A stretch of DNA of 17,894 bases from an uncultured Bacteroidales bacterium. Its GTDB lineage: Bacteria; Bacteroidota; Bacteroidia; Bacteroidales; Paludibacteraceae. The notes under the pieces were generated by a model. The model did not search any database, was not told the DNA's origin, and was given only the letters and a program-made list of their open reading frames with translations. Where the stretch lies: contig CAMHEP010000018.1 of assembly GCA_946184195.1 (NCBI GenBank), positions 1 through 17,894 of the forward strand, written 5' to 3'. Of this stretch, positions 1-7,320 are shown in pieces. Position 1 is the first letter of the stretch; each line of letters opens with the position of its first letter. A program made the position numbers and the translations under genes.

Positions 1-203
1 TGGGTGGATGCAATGTCTCCCACTCGAAGCGCCATACCAAGCGCAGCTTCGACGTGAACTTGTTCCACAAGAAGTTCTACTGGGTAGAACAGGATTGCTG
101 GATCTCGCTGAACGTGAGTGCAGCAGGTCTCAGAACTATTAACAAAATCGGATTGGACGCTGCTCTAAAGAACGCCGCCGAAAAAGGGTATCTCTACGAA
201 TAA
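1..203 (+). CDS. rpmB: 50S ribosomal protein L28 (C-terminal part, gene cut by window start)
   Basis: Structural protein of the large ribosomal subunit. The reading frame starts at base 3 and gives 66 residues to the TAA at 201-203. It opens with GGCNVSHSKRHTKRSF and continues through FHKKFYWVEQ to LRTINKIGLDAALKNA, the basic core and C-terminal helix of bL28. Only about 15-20 N-terminal residues should be missing, since Bacteroidota L28 is roughly 80-90 residues. It is followed after 18 bases by rpmG, the usual ribosomal-protein pairing. The upstream promoter lies outside the window. Identification is firm; the true start cannot be seen. Confidence 0.93.
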   Translation, partial: GGCNVSHSKRHTKRSFDVNLFHKKFYWVEQDCWISLNVSAAGLRTINKIGLDAALKNAAEKGYLYE

Positions 204-205
204 AA

Positions 206-213
206 AAAGGAGG
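206..213 (+). promoter_or_regulatory. Consensus Shine-Dalgarno sequence for rpmG
   Basis: AAAGGAGG lies 8 bases before the rpmG ATG and directly after the rpmB stop codon. I checked the bases upstream of the other complete genes here (439, 773, 1829, 6276, 7906, 8585, 9907, 11445, 13979, 14689, 16381, 17769) and found no comparable motif. Bacteroidota generally lack Shine-Dalgarno sequences and their ribosomes hide the anti-SD, so a full-strength one stands out. It also confirms the start chosen for rpmG. Confidence 0.8.
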
Positions 214-221
214 AAAACGCT

Positions 222-410
222 ATGGCAAAGAAAAGTAAAGAAGCACGAGTTCAGGTCATCCTGGAGTGCACAGAGCACAAGGCCAGCGGTATGCCCGGTA
301 CGTCGAGATACATCACGACCAAAAACCGCAAGAATACTCCCGACAGATTGGAACTCATGAAGTACAACCCAATCCTCAAGAAGTATACGCTGCACAAGGA
401 AATTAAGTAA
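222..410 (+). CDS. rpmG: 50S ribosomal protein L33
   Basis: Large-subunit ribosomal protein near the tRNA exit site. The 62-residue product is the normal length for the Bacteroidota form. It starts MAKKSKEARVQVILECTEHK, contains the diagnostic SRYITTKNRKNTPDRLELMKYNP core, and ends with HKEIK. It has a single cysteine (Cys16) instead of two CxxC pairs, so it is the zinc-free C-minus type. The start is supported by the strong Shine-Dalgarno 8 bases upstream. It lies between rpmB (18 bases upstream) and the DUF4295 gene (28 bases downstream), so the three genes are surely co-transcribed. Confidence 0.96.
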   Translation: MAKKSKEARVQVILECTEHKASGMPGTSRYITTKNRKNTPDRLELMKYNPILKKYTLHKEIK

Positions 411-438
411 TAACCTATTTTGAAAAAGATTTACAACT

Positions 439-591
439 ATGGCAAAGAAAGCGGTCGCAACTCTGCAAACCGGTAACGCCGGTCGTAACCACTCCAAATG
501 CATCAAGATGGTGAAATCTCCCAAAACAGGTGCATATATCTTCCAGGAGGAAATCGTTCCCAACGAGAAGGTAAACGAGTACTTTAAGTAA
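439..591 (+). CDS. DUF4295 family small basic protein, probable Bacteroidota-specific ribosomal protein (bL38-like)
   Basis: A 50-residue basic protein, beginning MAKKAVATLQTGNAGRNHSK and ending NEKVNEYFK, with the IKMVKSPKTGAYIFQEE core. It matches what I recall of DUF4295, a short protein found after rpmG in Bacteroidota. I recall that a Flavobacterium ribosome structure described a phylum-specific large-subunit protein named bL38; equating it with DUF4295 is from memory and should be verified. No Shine-Dalgarno is present (the upstream region is A/T-rich), as is usual in this phylum. In Bacteroides I would expect ftsY next; here two terminators follow and then an unrelated efflux operon. 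Confidence 0.85.
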   Translation: MAKKAVATLQTGNAGRNHSKCIKMVKSPKTGAYIFQEEIVPNEKVNEYFK

Positions 592-595
592 GAAC

Positions 596-619
596 ATCGT
601 GCATTAATGCATGATTTTT
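596..619 (+). terminator. First intrinsic terminator of the rpmB-rpmG-DUF4295 operon
   Basis: A near-perfect 20-base palindrome (596-615; arms ATCGTGCATT and AATGCATGAT with one G-T pair) begins 5 bases after the DUF4295 stop and runs straight into TTTTT at 615-619. This is the shape of a factor-independent terminator, although the stem is A/T-rich, and a second hairpin follows. Confidence 0.6.
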
Positions 620-638
620 ACATAAAAACAGCGAAAAG

Positions 639-673
639 ACGTGTATCACATTTGGTGATATGCGTTTTTTTTT
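639..673 (+). terminator. Second intrinsic terminator, overlapping the efflux promoter
   Basis: The stem arms are ACGTGTATCAC (639-649) and GTGATATGCGT (655-665), with a 5-base ATTTG loop. The T of the right arm begins a run of nine T (665-673). The arms pair except for one mismatch or wobble region in the middle. It ends ribosomal operon transcription just before the efflux operon promoter, whose -33 element is the loop itself. Confidence 0.75.
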
Positions 674-682
674 GTACCTTTG
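651..682 (+). promoter_or_regulatory. Bacteroidota-type promoter of the RND efflux operon
   Basis: TTTG at 651-654, a 20-base spacer, and TACCTTTG at 675-682 match the Bacteroides primary sigma consensus (TTTG, 19-21 bases, TAnnTTTG). Transcription should start near 687-690, leaving a leader of about 85 bases before the ATG at 773. The -33 element is the loop of the preceding terminator hairpin and the T-run fills most of the spacer. Confidence 0.8.
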
Positions 683-704
683 TGCGTTTTTATGGGCAAC
701 GCAC
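682..704 (+). promoter_or_regulatory. Inverted repeat at the predicted start point of the efflux operon
   Basis: GTGCGTT (682-688) and AACGCAC (698-704) are perfect 7-base inverted arms separated by 9 bases. The left arm starts on the last base of the -7 box and spans the expected +1. It could be an operator for a repressor of the pump or a hairpin at the 5' end of the mRNA. No regulator gene is adjacent. The function is inference; the symmetry is seen directly. Confidence 0.45.
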
Positions 705-772
705 TCCGTGTACGTATATATCAATTAAGGTGTAATAACAATAGAAATTAGAAATATCAATATACTACAACA

Positions 773-1807
773 ATGAAAATGTCTGTTAACAAAACAATGC
801 TCATCCTCATGACCATAGTCATGGTTCTTGGTGTGGGATGCAAGAAAAAAAATCCGTATAGTCATCTTCTGGACCGTCCTCTCCCCGTAGAGATAGAGGT
901 AGCCGGTCAGACTCAGCGGTTTGTGGAAAATACCTATGTGGGCGAGATTCGTCCGTCCGTAGATATCCCCCTCATCTTCCCTATGGGTGGACAGATAACC
1001 GGACTCTACGTGAAGAGTGGTGACCGCGTCAAGAAGAACCAGCTCATCGCTACCGTGGATTCGACGCAAGCCAAATCGCTGATGGAGAGTGCGCAGGCTA
1101 TGTATGCCCAGGCTCAGGACGCCTATAACCGACTCAAACCCCTGCATGAGAAGGGAGGTATCAGCGATGTCAAATGGGTGGAGATGGAGACGAACTTGGA
1201 GAAGGCACGCTCGATGGCGCGGTCGACCAAGAAACGCTTTGACGACTGCCAGATGCGCGCTATTCAGGACGGTATCGTGAATATGAAGAATGTCGAAGTG
1301 GGGCAGTACGTGGGTCTGGCACAGCCAATAGGCAACCTGATGGACCTCAACGGCTTTGAGGCAGATTTCACCGTCCCCGAGAACGAGGTGGGACTGCTCC
1401 GTGTGGGACAACCGGTCAAGATTATCCTGCCTGCGTTAGGCACCGAGTACGAGGCCAAGCTTGTCGAGAAATCGCTGATTGCCACCCGTCTGGCACATAC
1501 CTATCGTGTGAAGGCGGCGATCACGTCCAACGAGGCTGCCAAGGACCTGCTGCCCGGAATGGTATGCCGGGCATGTATTCGCGAACTGGAGGGCGAAGGC
1601 GTGATTATCAGCGCCGGCTGTGTGCAGACACAGCAACGCGGACATAGCGTATGGGTGCTGCGTGACGGTAAGGCAGAGCGTACCATGATTAAGATTGCTG
1701 CCTTTGTGGAGAATGGCGTGCTGGTGAGCGAGGGATTGCAAGTGGGGGATACCGTGGTGAGCAAGGGCTACCAGAAGATGTATAACGGTGCACGTGTGAG
1801 TTTTTAA
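773..1807 (+). CDS. RND efflux periplasmic adaptor (membrane fusion protein, HlyD/AcrA family), lipoprotein
   Basis: Links the inner-membrane pump to the outer-membrane channel. The 344-residue protein begins with a lipoprotein signal (hydrophobic residues 9-22, then LGVGC with the lipid-modified Cys at 23, followed by KKK). The lysines, rather than a Ser-Asp/Glu-rich stretch, suggest the mature protein stays in the periplasm. Residues about 65-97 form the first half of a biotinyl/lipoyl-like domain (MGGQITGLYVKSGDRVKKNQ), about 102-165 a helical hairpin, and about 170-190 the second lipoyl half. A beta-barrel (FEADFTVPENEVGLLRVGQPV) and a membrane-proximal domain (VSEGLQVGDTVVSKGYQKM) follow. 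It is the first gene of the pump operon, 21 bases before the pump gene. Substrate cannot be told from sequence. ATG at 779 is an equally possible start. Confidence 0.93.
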   Translation: MKMSVNKTMLILMTIVMVLGVGCKKKNPYSHLLDRPLPVEIEVAGQTQRFVENTYVGEIRPSVDIPLIFPMGGQITGLYVKSGDRVKKNQLIATVDSTQAKSLMESAQAMYAQAQDAYNRLKPLHEKGGISDVKWVEMETNLEKARSMARSTKKRFDDCQMRAIQDGIVNMKNVEVGQYVGLAQPIGNLMDLNGFEADFTVPENEVGLLRVGQPVKIILPALGTEYEAKLVEKSLIATRLAHTYRVKAAITSNEAAKDLLPGMVCRACIRELEGEGVIISAGCVQTQQRGHSVWVLRDGKAERTMIKIAAFVENGVLVSEGLQVGDTVVSKGYQKMYNGARVSF

Positions 1808-1828
1808 CCCCAAGCAGTAATCATAGCG

Positions 1829-4800
1829 ATGAAAGAACGCAATCATATTGAAGCCGCGATGCGGCACTCGCGACTCATCTATTCTATCGTCCTCGTGCTC
1901 GTGCTATTCGGTATCTACGGACTGACGAAGATGAAGAAAGATGAGTTCCCCGAGGTGACCATCCGTCAGGGCGTAGTGGCAGCCGTCTTCCCCGGCGCTA
2001 CAGCGCAAGAGATGGAAGAGCAGGTGGCTAAGCCCATCGAGCAATATCTGTTCACCTTCAAGGAGATAGACAAGAAAAAGACCTATAGCCTGTCCAAGGA
2101 TGGTATCTGTTATATCTTTGCCGCCCTCACGCCCAAGGTGATGAATAGCAACGAGGCATGGGCTAAGATACGTGGCGGAATAGGTCTGCTCAAGCAGGCA
2201 CAGCTGCCGAGCGGACTATTGGCAGTAGTGGTGATAGACGACTTTGGCAATACGAGCAGTATGCTCCTCGCGCTGGAGAGTCAAGAGCGTTCGCCGCGAG
2301 AGCTGGCGGACTACGCCGAGATGGTAGGCGACAGGCTGCGCGACATAGGCGAGATGGGAAGCATCAAGATACTGGGTACGCAGCGTGAGGAGATAGCCGT
2401 GACGCTGGATGTGGAGCGTATCAGCAAGTATGCCGTCAACCAAAACCTCATCCTCGCACGTCTCGCCACACAGGGCTTCCGCACCATGACCGGCGAGATA
2501 GCCAACGACATGGGAGCTGCCCTGGTGCACGTGGATGTGCCCTATCGGACAGAGTACGAACTGGGGGAGCAAATCATATTCAGCGACCCGGTAACCGGTC
2601 AGACGGTGCGACTCAAGGATATCGCCACCATCGAGCGTCGCTATCAGGAACCCTCCAAGTATATCCAGCGCTTCGACGAGCATGGTCGCGGTGACTGTAT
2701 CATGATGAATATCGAGATGCAGTCGGGCAATAACATCGTCGCTTTCGGCAAGAAGGTGGACGAGGTGCTGGACCATATGCGTACCGTGCTGCCGCCGGAT
2801 GTACGTATCCATAAGATTACCGACCAGCCGCGTGTTGTGGACGAGAGCGTGCGCTCGTTCCTCAAGGACCTGGTTGTCTCCGTCATCATCGTGATCCTCG
2901 TCATGCTGGTGCTCTTCCCGATGCGTACTGCGTTGGTGAGCTCGACGGGTCTCCCCGTCTGCATCGCCGTGACCTGGGGCATCATGTACCTCACGGGTAT
3001 GGAACTTAATACGGTGACGCTCGCAGCACTTATCGTGGTGCTGGGTATGGTGGTGGACGACTCCGTCATCGTCATCGATGGATATAGCGACCTGCTGGAG
3101 CATGGACACTCGCGCTGGTATAGCGCTGCTGTGTCCACGAAGAGCCTCTTCGTGCCGATGGTGCTCGCCACCACGAGTATATCGGGTATGTTCTTCCCCA
3201 TGCTCGGACTGATGACCGGCGCCATGGCGGACTTTATCCGACTCTTCCCGTGGGCAATCTTCATCGCACTGACATGCAGTATACTATATGCCATCTGGAT
3301 TATCCCCTATATGGCAACAGCCTTTATCCATCGCCGTCCGAAGGACGCTCAGCCCACTCGGGTGGAGCGTATGCAGGCTAAGTTCTTCAATGCCCTGCAG
3401 AACGGTTACCAGGCGCTGCTGGACTGGTGCTTCCGTCATCCATGGCTCACGATCGGAGTCAGTGTGGGGTCGGTATTCGTGGGATTGGCACTCGTGACGC
3501 AAATCGATATCCAACTCATGCCGAAAGCCGACCGCGATAGTTTTGCCGTCGAGATACACCTGACCGAAGGCTCATCCCTCGAGCAGACACAGGAGATAGT
3601 GGATAGCCTCGGGCATGTGCTGGAAGCCGATCCGCGCGTGAAGAGTGTGACGGCTTTTGTGGGCATGTCCAGCCCGCGTTTCCACGCTACCTATGCGCCG
3701 CAGATGGCAGGTAAGAACTATGCACAGTTTATTATCAATACCGTGAGCGCCAAGGCAACCAAGGACCTGGTGGCGGAATACCAACCCGAATACGAAAACC
3801 GCTTCCCCAACGCCTACTGCCGATTCAAGCAACTGGATTATCAGGCGGTAGCTAATCCTATCGAGATACTGGTACAGGGCTCGGATATAGGTGAACTGGA
3901 GGTTGTGGCGGATTCGCTGAAGGCATTCCTCAGCCGGTTCCCCGAGTTGACTTGGATCCACAGTAACTACGACGAGACAGTACAGACCATCCGTCTGCAC
4001 CTGAAGGACGACGAAGCAAGCCGACTGGGTGTGTCGCAGTCTACGCTCTCGCTCTACCTCAATGGCATGCTGGAGGGACGAAACATGACCGCCATATGGG
4101 AGAATGGGTATAAGACTCCCGTGGTGCTCTATACGGCAGGAACGGATTCGCTGGCTTATTCCGACATCGCCAATATCATGATACCGACTCTGCTACCCGA
4201 CGTATGGGTTCCGCTCCGTCAGATAGCGGATATAGAGCCGGATTTCCACCATGCTATGATACAACGACGTAATAGCATCCGCACCATCACCGTCGGCGCA
4301 GACCTTCGCGGACGGACCACGGCGCTAAGGGCTATCATCCCTATCCGCCGCTATATCCGTTCTATTGAACCCAATCTGCCGGAGGGTGTGCGTATCAACT
4401 ACGGCGGTGTACCACTCGTGACCCAAGAGACAATACCCGGACTGATAGCTACCATCGGCGCTGCCCTGTTGGTACTATTGGGATTGCTGGTGTTCCACTT
4501 CAAGAAACTGAACGTGTCGTTCCTCGCGTTGAGCAGCAGTCTGCTCTGTATATTCGGCGCTATCTTTGGTCTTTGGCTCTTCAACCAAGACCTGTCCGTG
4601 ACGGCTATCTTGGGAGTCATATCGCTCATCGGTATCATTGTGCGTAATGCCATCATCATGTATGAGTATGCCGACCATCTGGTTGCCGTTGAGCACCTCA
4701 CGGCACGCGAAGCTGCCTACCTCGCCGGACAACGCCGTATGCGTCCTATCTTCCTCACCACTGCCACGACCGCTCTGGGTGTTGTGCCTATGATTACAGC

Positions 4801-4942
4801 CGCTACGGCGCTATGGATGCCGATGGGTGTGGTGATATGCTTCGGCGCCATTTTGACCATGCCTATGGTGGTGACTCTGCTACCCGTAGCTTATTGGAAA
4901 CTATTCGAAAAATCTACTCGCAAATATGAAAAGAAAGCTTAA
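1829..4942 (+). CDS. RND efflux pump, inner-membrane permease (AcrB/HAE1-like)
   Basis: Proton-driven trimeric exporter of the resistance-nodulation-division superfamily. Its 1037 residues are typical. Visible landmarks are the N-terminal membrane helix (LIYSIVLVLVLFGIYGL), the first porter domain (FPGATAQEMEEQVAKPIE), and TM4 with GMVVDDSVIVIDGY, where Asp410 and Asp411 match the AcrB proton-relay aspartates. A second helix-plus-porter half begins near residue 540. In TM10, GIIVRNAIIM places Arg939 where AcrB has Lys940, a substitution I recall from other RND groups. No heavy-metal-type signature is obvious, so a drug or amphiphile substrate is more likely, but the substrate is unknown. Its last 17 bases overlap the outer-membrane channel gene, implying translational coupling. 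No Shine-Dalgarno is seen. Confidence 0.95.
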   Translation: MKERNHIEAAMRHSRLIYSIVLVLVLFGIYGLTKMKKDEFPEVTIRQGVVAAVFPGATAQEMEEQVAKPIEQYLFTFKEIDKKKTYSLSKDGICYIFAALTPKVMNSNEAWAKIRGGIGLLKQAQLPSGLLAVVVIDDFGNTSSMLLALESQERSPRELADYAEMVGDRLRDIGEMGSIKILGTQREEIAVTLDVERISKYAVNQNLILARLATQGFRTMTGEIANDMGAALVHVDVPYRTEYELGEQIIFSDPVTGQTVRLKDIATIERRYQEPSKYIQRFDEHGRGDCIMMNIEMQSGNNIVAFGKKVDEVLDHMRTVLPPDVRIHKITDQPRVVDESVRSFLKDLVVSVIIVILVMLVLFPMRTALVSSTGLPVCIAVTWGIMYLTGMELNTVTLAALIVVLGMVVDDSVIVIDGYSDLLEHGHSRWYSAAVSTKSLFVPMVLATTSISGMFFPMLGLMTGAMADFIRLFPWAIFIALTCSILYAIWIIPYMATAFIHRRPKDAQPTRVERMQAKFFNALQNGYQALLDWCFRHPWLTIGVSVGSVFVGLALVTQIDIQLMPKADRDSFAVEIHLTEGSSLEQTQEIVDSLGHVLEADPRVKSVTAFVGMSSPRFHATYAPQMAGKNYAQFIINTVSAKATKDLVAEYQPEYENRFPNAYCRFKQLDYQAVANPIEILVQGSDIGELEVVADSLKAFLSRFPELTWIHSNYDETVQTIRLHLKDDEASRLGVSQSTLSLYLNGMLEGRNMTAIWENGYKTPVVLYTAGTDSLAYSDIANIMIPTLLPDVWVPLRQIADIEPDFHHAMIQRRNSIRTITVGADLRGRTTALRAIIPIRRYIRSIEPNLPEGVRINYGGVPLVTQETIPGLIATIGAALLVLLGLLVFHFKKLNVSFLALSSSLLCIFGAIFGLWLFNQDLSVTAILGVISLIGIIVRNAIIMYEYADHLVAVEHLTAREAAYLAGQRRMRPIFLTTATTALGVVPMITAATALWMPMGVVICFGAILTMPMVVTLLPVAYWKLFEKSTRKYEKKA

Positions 4943-6272
4943 TATACTGATACTTGCCCTGCTCACCCTGTCCCTCACAGCACGGGCGGAGATACTGACT
5001 CTGGACTCGTGTCTGGAGCAGGCACGCCAACATAACTGCACGATTAAATCGGCCCTCTTGGATGTTGCTATCTCACGCGAAGTGAAGAAACAGGTACTCT
5101 GGAAATACTTCCCTTTGGTGAGCATCAATGCCATGGGCTTCGGTGCCGCTAAACCGCTCATCAGTTTTGATGTCACCTCGGTAGGCGGAGGCTCTGACCT
5201 CGGGAATATGCTCAAGGATGTGCTTGATGCTATCGAGTCGCTGACCGGTAAGCCCATCAGCTCGGAGATCAACATCATGCGTTGGGGAGTATCGGCACAG
5301 GCACAACTTGTTCAACCCCTCTATTGGGGTGGTCAGATAGTGACCGGTAACAAACTGGCTAAACTGGGTATAGACGCTTCGCAGTTGAAGGGCGAAGTGA
5401 GCGAGCGCGATGTGCTGCAGGAGGTCACCGAACACTATTGGCTCGTGGCGGGACTCATGGACAAGCGTCGCACGTTGATGAACGCTATCGAACTATTGGA
5501 CACCGTCGACATGGTTGCCAACACAGCGTATGTGCACGGATTGGTAACGAAAAACGACCTGCTCAAGGTGCAACTCAAACGCAACGAGATTGATACCAAG
5601 CGTCTGCAATTGGAGAACGGCATCCATCTGGCAAGCCGAATGCTCTGCCACCTCATCGGACGCGACCATACCGGCGAGTTGGAGCTGGAACCCTTCCCGG
5701 AGACGGAGACGATAGACGTGCTGGCAGAGATGCCCGACACCTTCTGCATAGATGGACGTCCCGAGGCTAAACTGCTGGAACTCAATGTCAAATATAACAA
5801 ACTGATGAAACGTATGGCAGTGGGTGAGGCTTTGCCGCACCTCTTCCTCGGCATACAGGGTGGATATACCAATTTCTTCGAGCGTCACCGTGCTAACGGA
5901 CTGGCTTTTGTGAGCATGAGCATCCCCCTGACCCAATGGGGTGAGACTTCGCATAAGATCAAAGAGCATAACTTACGTATCCGCCAAGCTGAACTTATGC
6001 GTGATGACCTCAAGGGAAAATTGCGTCTGCAGAATGAACAGGTGTATGACCAGCTTAGTGAGGCCATTAAACTCATCGAGCAACACCATGCCGCCAAACT
6101 CTTAGCGGAGGATAACTACGATACCTCACTCATGAACTATCGTGCCGGAATGAGCACGATGACCGAACTGCTGGAGGCGGAGACACTCCTGCTGCAGGCT
6201 AACAATGCCTACACCGATGCGCGTATTAACTACCGCACGACACTCCGCAAATACAACGACTATAATCGTTAA
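4926..6272 (+). CDS. TolC-like outer-membrane efflux channel (OMF family)
   Basis: Third component of the tripartite pump, forming the outer-membrane and periplasmic tunnel. The 448-residue product has a Sec signal peptide (MKRKLNILILALLTLSLTARA, cleavage likely before Glu22). The mature start, LTLDSCLEQARQHNCTIKSA, is the usual opening of the family. Two coiled-coil-rich repeats follow, about residues 160-240 (with NTAYVHGLVTKNDLLKVQL) and about 355-448 (with NYRAGMSTMTELLEAETLLL); both carry the family's G-x(2-4)-T/L-x-LL-A type turn. The ATG lies inside the end of the pump gene in another frame (17-base overlap). The lipid kinase gene starts 3 bases after its stop. Confidence 0.93.
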   Translation: MKRKLNILILALLTLSLTARAEILTLDSCLEQARQHNCTIKSALLDVAISREVKKQVLWKYFPLVSINAMGFGAAKPLISFDVTSVGGGSDLGNMLKDVLDAIESLTGKPISSEINIMRWGVSAQAQLVQPLYWGGQIVTGNKLAKLGIDASQLKGEVSERDVLQEVTEHYWLVAGLMDKRRTLMNAIELLDTVDMVANTAYVHGLVTKNDLLKVQLKRNEIDTKRLQLENGIHLASRMLCHLIGRDHTGELELEPFPETETIDVLAEMPDTFCIDGRPEAKLLELNVKYNKLMKRMAVGEALPHLFLGIQGGYTNFFERHRANGLAFVSMSIPLTQWGETSHKIKEHNLRIRQAELMRDDLKGKLRLQNEQVYDQLSEAIKLIEQHHAAKLLAEDNYDTSLMNYRAGMSTMTELLEAETLLLQANNAYTDARINYRTTLRKYNDYNR

Positions 6273-6275
6273 CCC

Positions 6276-7202
6276 ATGCTTGGCGTTATCATCAATCCCG
6301 CATCGGGCAAGAAAGCCTATAACCGCCTGAGTAAATACCTCGGGCGGTTGTTATCCGCCGAGGGCTGCACATATACACTGCAAGCCACTTGCTACGCAGG
6401 TCACGCTATCGAGCTGGGCCGTGAGATGGTGGAGCGAGGATATGATGAGATACTGGTCGTCGGAGGCGACGGAACACTGAGCGAGGTCGTCAACGGCGTG
6501 ATGACGGCGCAGGTGGACGAGGAACAACGACGTCGTGTCACCATCGGACTGGTGCCACATGGAACAGGCAACGACTGGGGACGCTACTGGCTTCTCACAC
6601 GCGACTACAAGGACGCCTTACGCCGTTTCTTACAGGGGCAGACTCACCCTATTGACATAGGATGTCTCACCTATTGGCGAAACGGCGAGGAGAAGAAACA
6701 TTATTTTGTCAACTCCATCGGCTTTGGTGTGGACTCGCTATGCTGCGCCGGAGCTGCTGACCTTAAATACTATATGGGTAGCCACGCTATCAACTATTTC
6801 TTTGCCTTATTGCTCGCCATTCGTCGTCAGCCGACTATGCCGGTGGAGCTCCGTGCCGACGGGAAACGCATACCTATTGACCGACTCTATACGATGAATA
6901 TCGGCAACGGACCCTATTCGGGCGGCGGTATACGTCAGAACCCCGATGCCGACCCGATGGACGGATTCTTCCATGCCATGGTGGCGCGTAAACCTACTTT
7001 GCGCGAGGTGCTGCGTGCCATACCTCGACTCTTCGACGGACGATTACTCGCACTCGACTTTATCCGTCCTTTTACAGGCAGGGTGGTGGAAGTGAATGCC
7101 GAGACCGACTATCTGCGTATCGAGGCAGACGGTATTCTGGACTATTTCAGCGGTCAGTGCCGCGTGGAGTGTATCCACCACGCGATAGGCTTCAAAGCCT
7201 GA
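6276..7202 (+). CDS. Diacylglycerol kinase-family lipid kinase (LCB5/YegS/DgkB type)
   Basis: Expected to phosphorylate a lipid alcohol (diacylglycerol, or in sphingolipid-making Bacteroidota possibly a long-chain base) with ATP at the cytoplasmic face of the membrane. The 308 residues are the normal family length. Motifs seen are INPASGKK (6-13), the nucleotide-binding GGDGTLSEVVNG (63-74) and PHGTGNDW (94-101). The C-terminal beta-rich half has NIGNGPYSGGGIRQNPDADPMDG and ends with IEADGILDY. It has no membrane helix. It is the last gene of the pump operon, 3 bases after the channel gene. Whether it works with the pump is unknown. Substrate choice between diacylglycerol and sphingoid base cannot be decided here. 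Confidence 0.9.
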   Translation: MLGVIINPASGKKAYNRLSKYLGRLLSAEGCTYTLQATCYAGHAIELGREMVERGYDEILVVGGDGTLSEVVNGVMTAQVDEEQRRRVTIGLVPHGTGNDWGRYWLLTRDYKDALRRFLQGQTHPIDIGCLTYWRNGEEKKHYFVNSIGFGVDSLCCAGAADLKYYMGSHAINYFFALLLAIRRQPTMPVELRADGKRIPIDRLYTMNIGNGPYSGGGIRQNPDADPMDGFFHAMVARKPTLREVLRAIPRLFDGRLLALDFIRPFTGRVVEVNAETDYLRIEADGILDYFSGQCRVECIHHAIGFKA

Positions 7203-7225
7203 TATTTTCCTTATCCTATATGCAA

Positions 7226-7249
7226 GAAAAAAGCCGCTTCCCAGCGGCT
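7226..7249 (-). terminator. Intrinsic terminator between convergent operons (stronger on minus strand)
   Basis: A perfect 7-bp stem, AGCCGCT (7232-7238) and AGCGGCT (7243-7249), has a 4-base loop. Read on the minus strand the stem runs into TTTTTT (7232-7227), a classical terminator. Read on the plus strand it is followed by ATATTTCTCTT, a poorer U-tract. It therefore mainly ends leftward transcripts from the yfcE side or the candidate short RNA, and may also end the efflux operon. Confidence 0.75.
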
Positions 7250-7314
7250 ATATTTCTCTTGGTCTTAGTCTGTTAATTTTTAAGGTACAAAAAAGATTGT
7301 GTCGTTTTTGATTT
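7226..7314 (-). ncRNA. Candidate short RNA (~90 nt) with own promoter and terminator
   Basis: On the minus strand a promoter-like TACCTTTG lies at 7328-7321 and a strong terminator ends at 7226. Between them are about 90 bases with no open frame of note. The likely 5' end is near 7314, and the interior is A-rich and unstructured until the terminator stem. The alternative is that this stretch is only the 3' untranslated tail of the yfcE operon, with the promoter-like sequence fortuitous. I do not recognise the RNA. Confidence 0.35.
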
Positions 7315-7320
7315 CGTGTG

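Noticed and set aside
222..410. Missing CxxC pairs in L33 as a defect
   Set aside because: The zinc-free C-minus form is a normal variant and usual in this phylum.
2216..3109. Long open frame (297 codons) on the minus strand
   Set aside because: It lies wholly inside the RND pump gene, is rich in His/Asp from antisense reading, and has no domain-like pattern; it is an antisense shadow.
4643..4645. Arg939 in the pump where AcrB has Lys940, as a possible loss of the proton relay
   Set aside because: The residue stays positively charged, both TM4 aspartates are present, and GIIVRN-type sequences are, as I recall, common in other RND groups.
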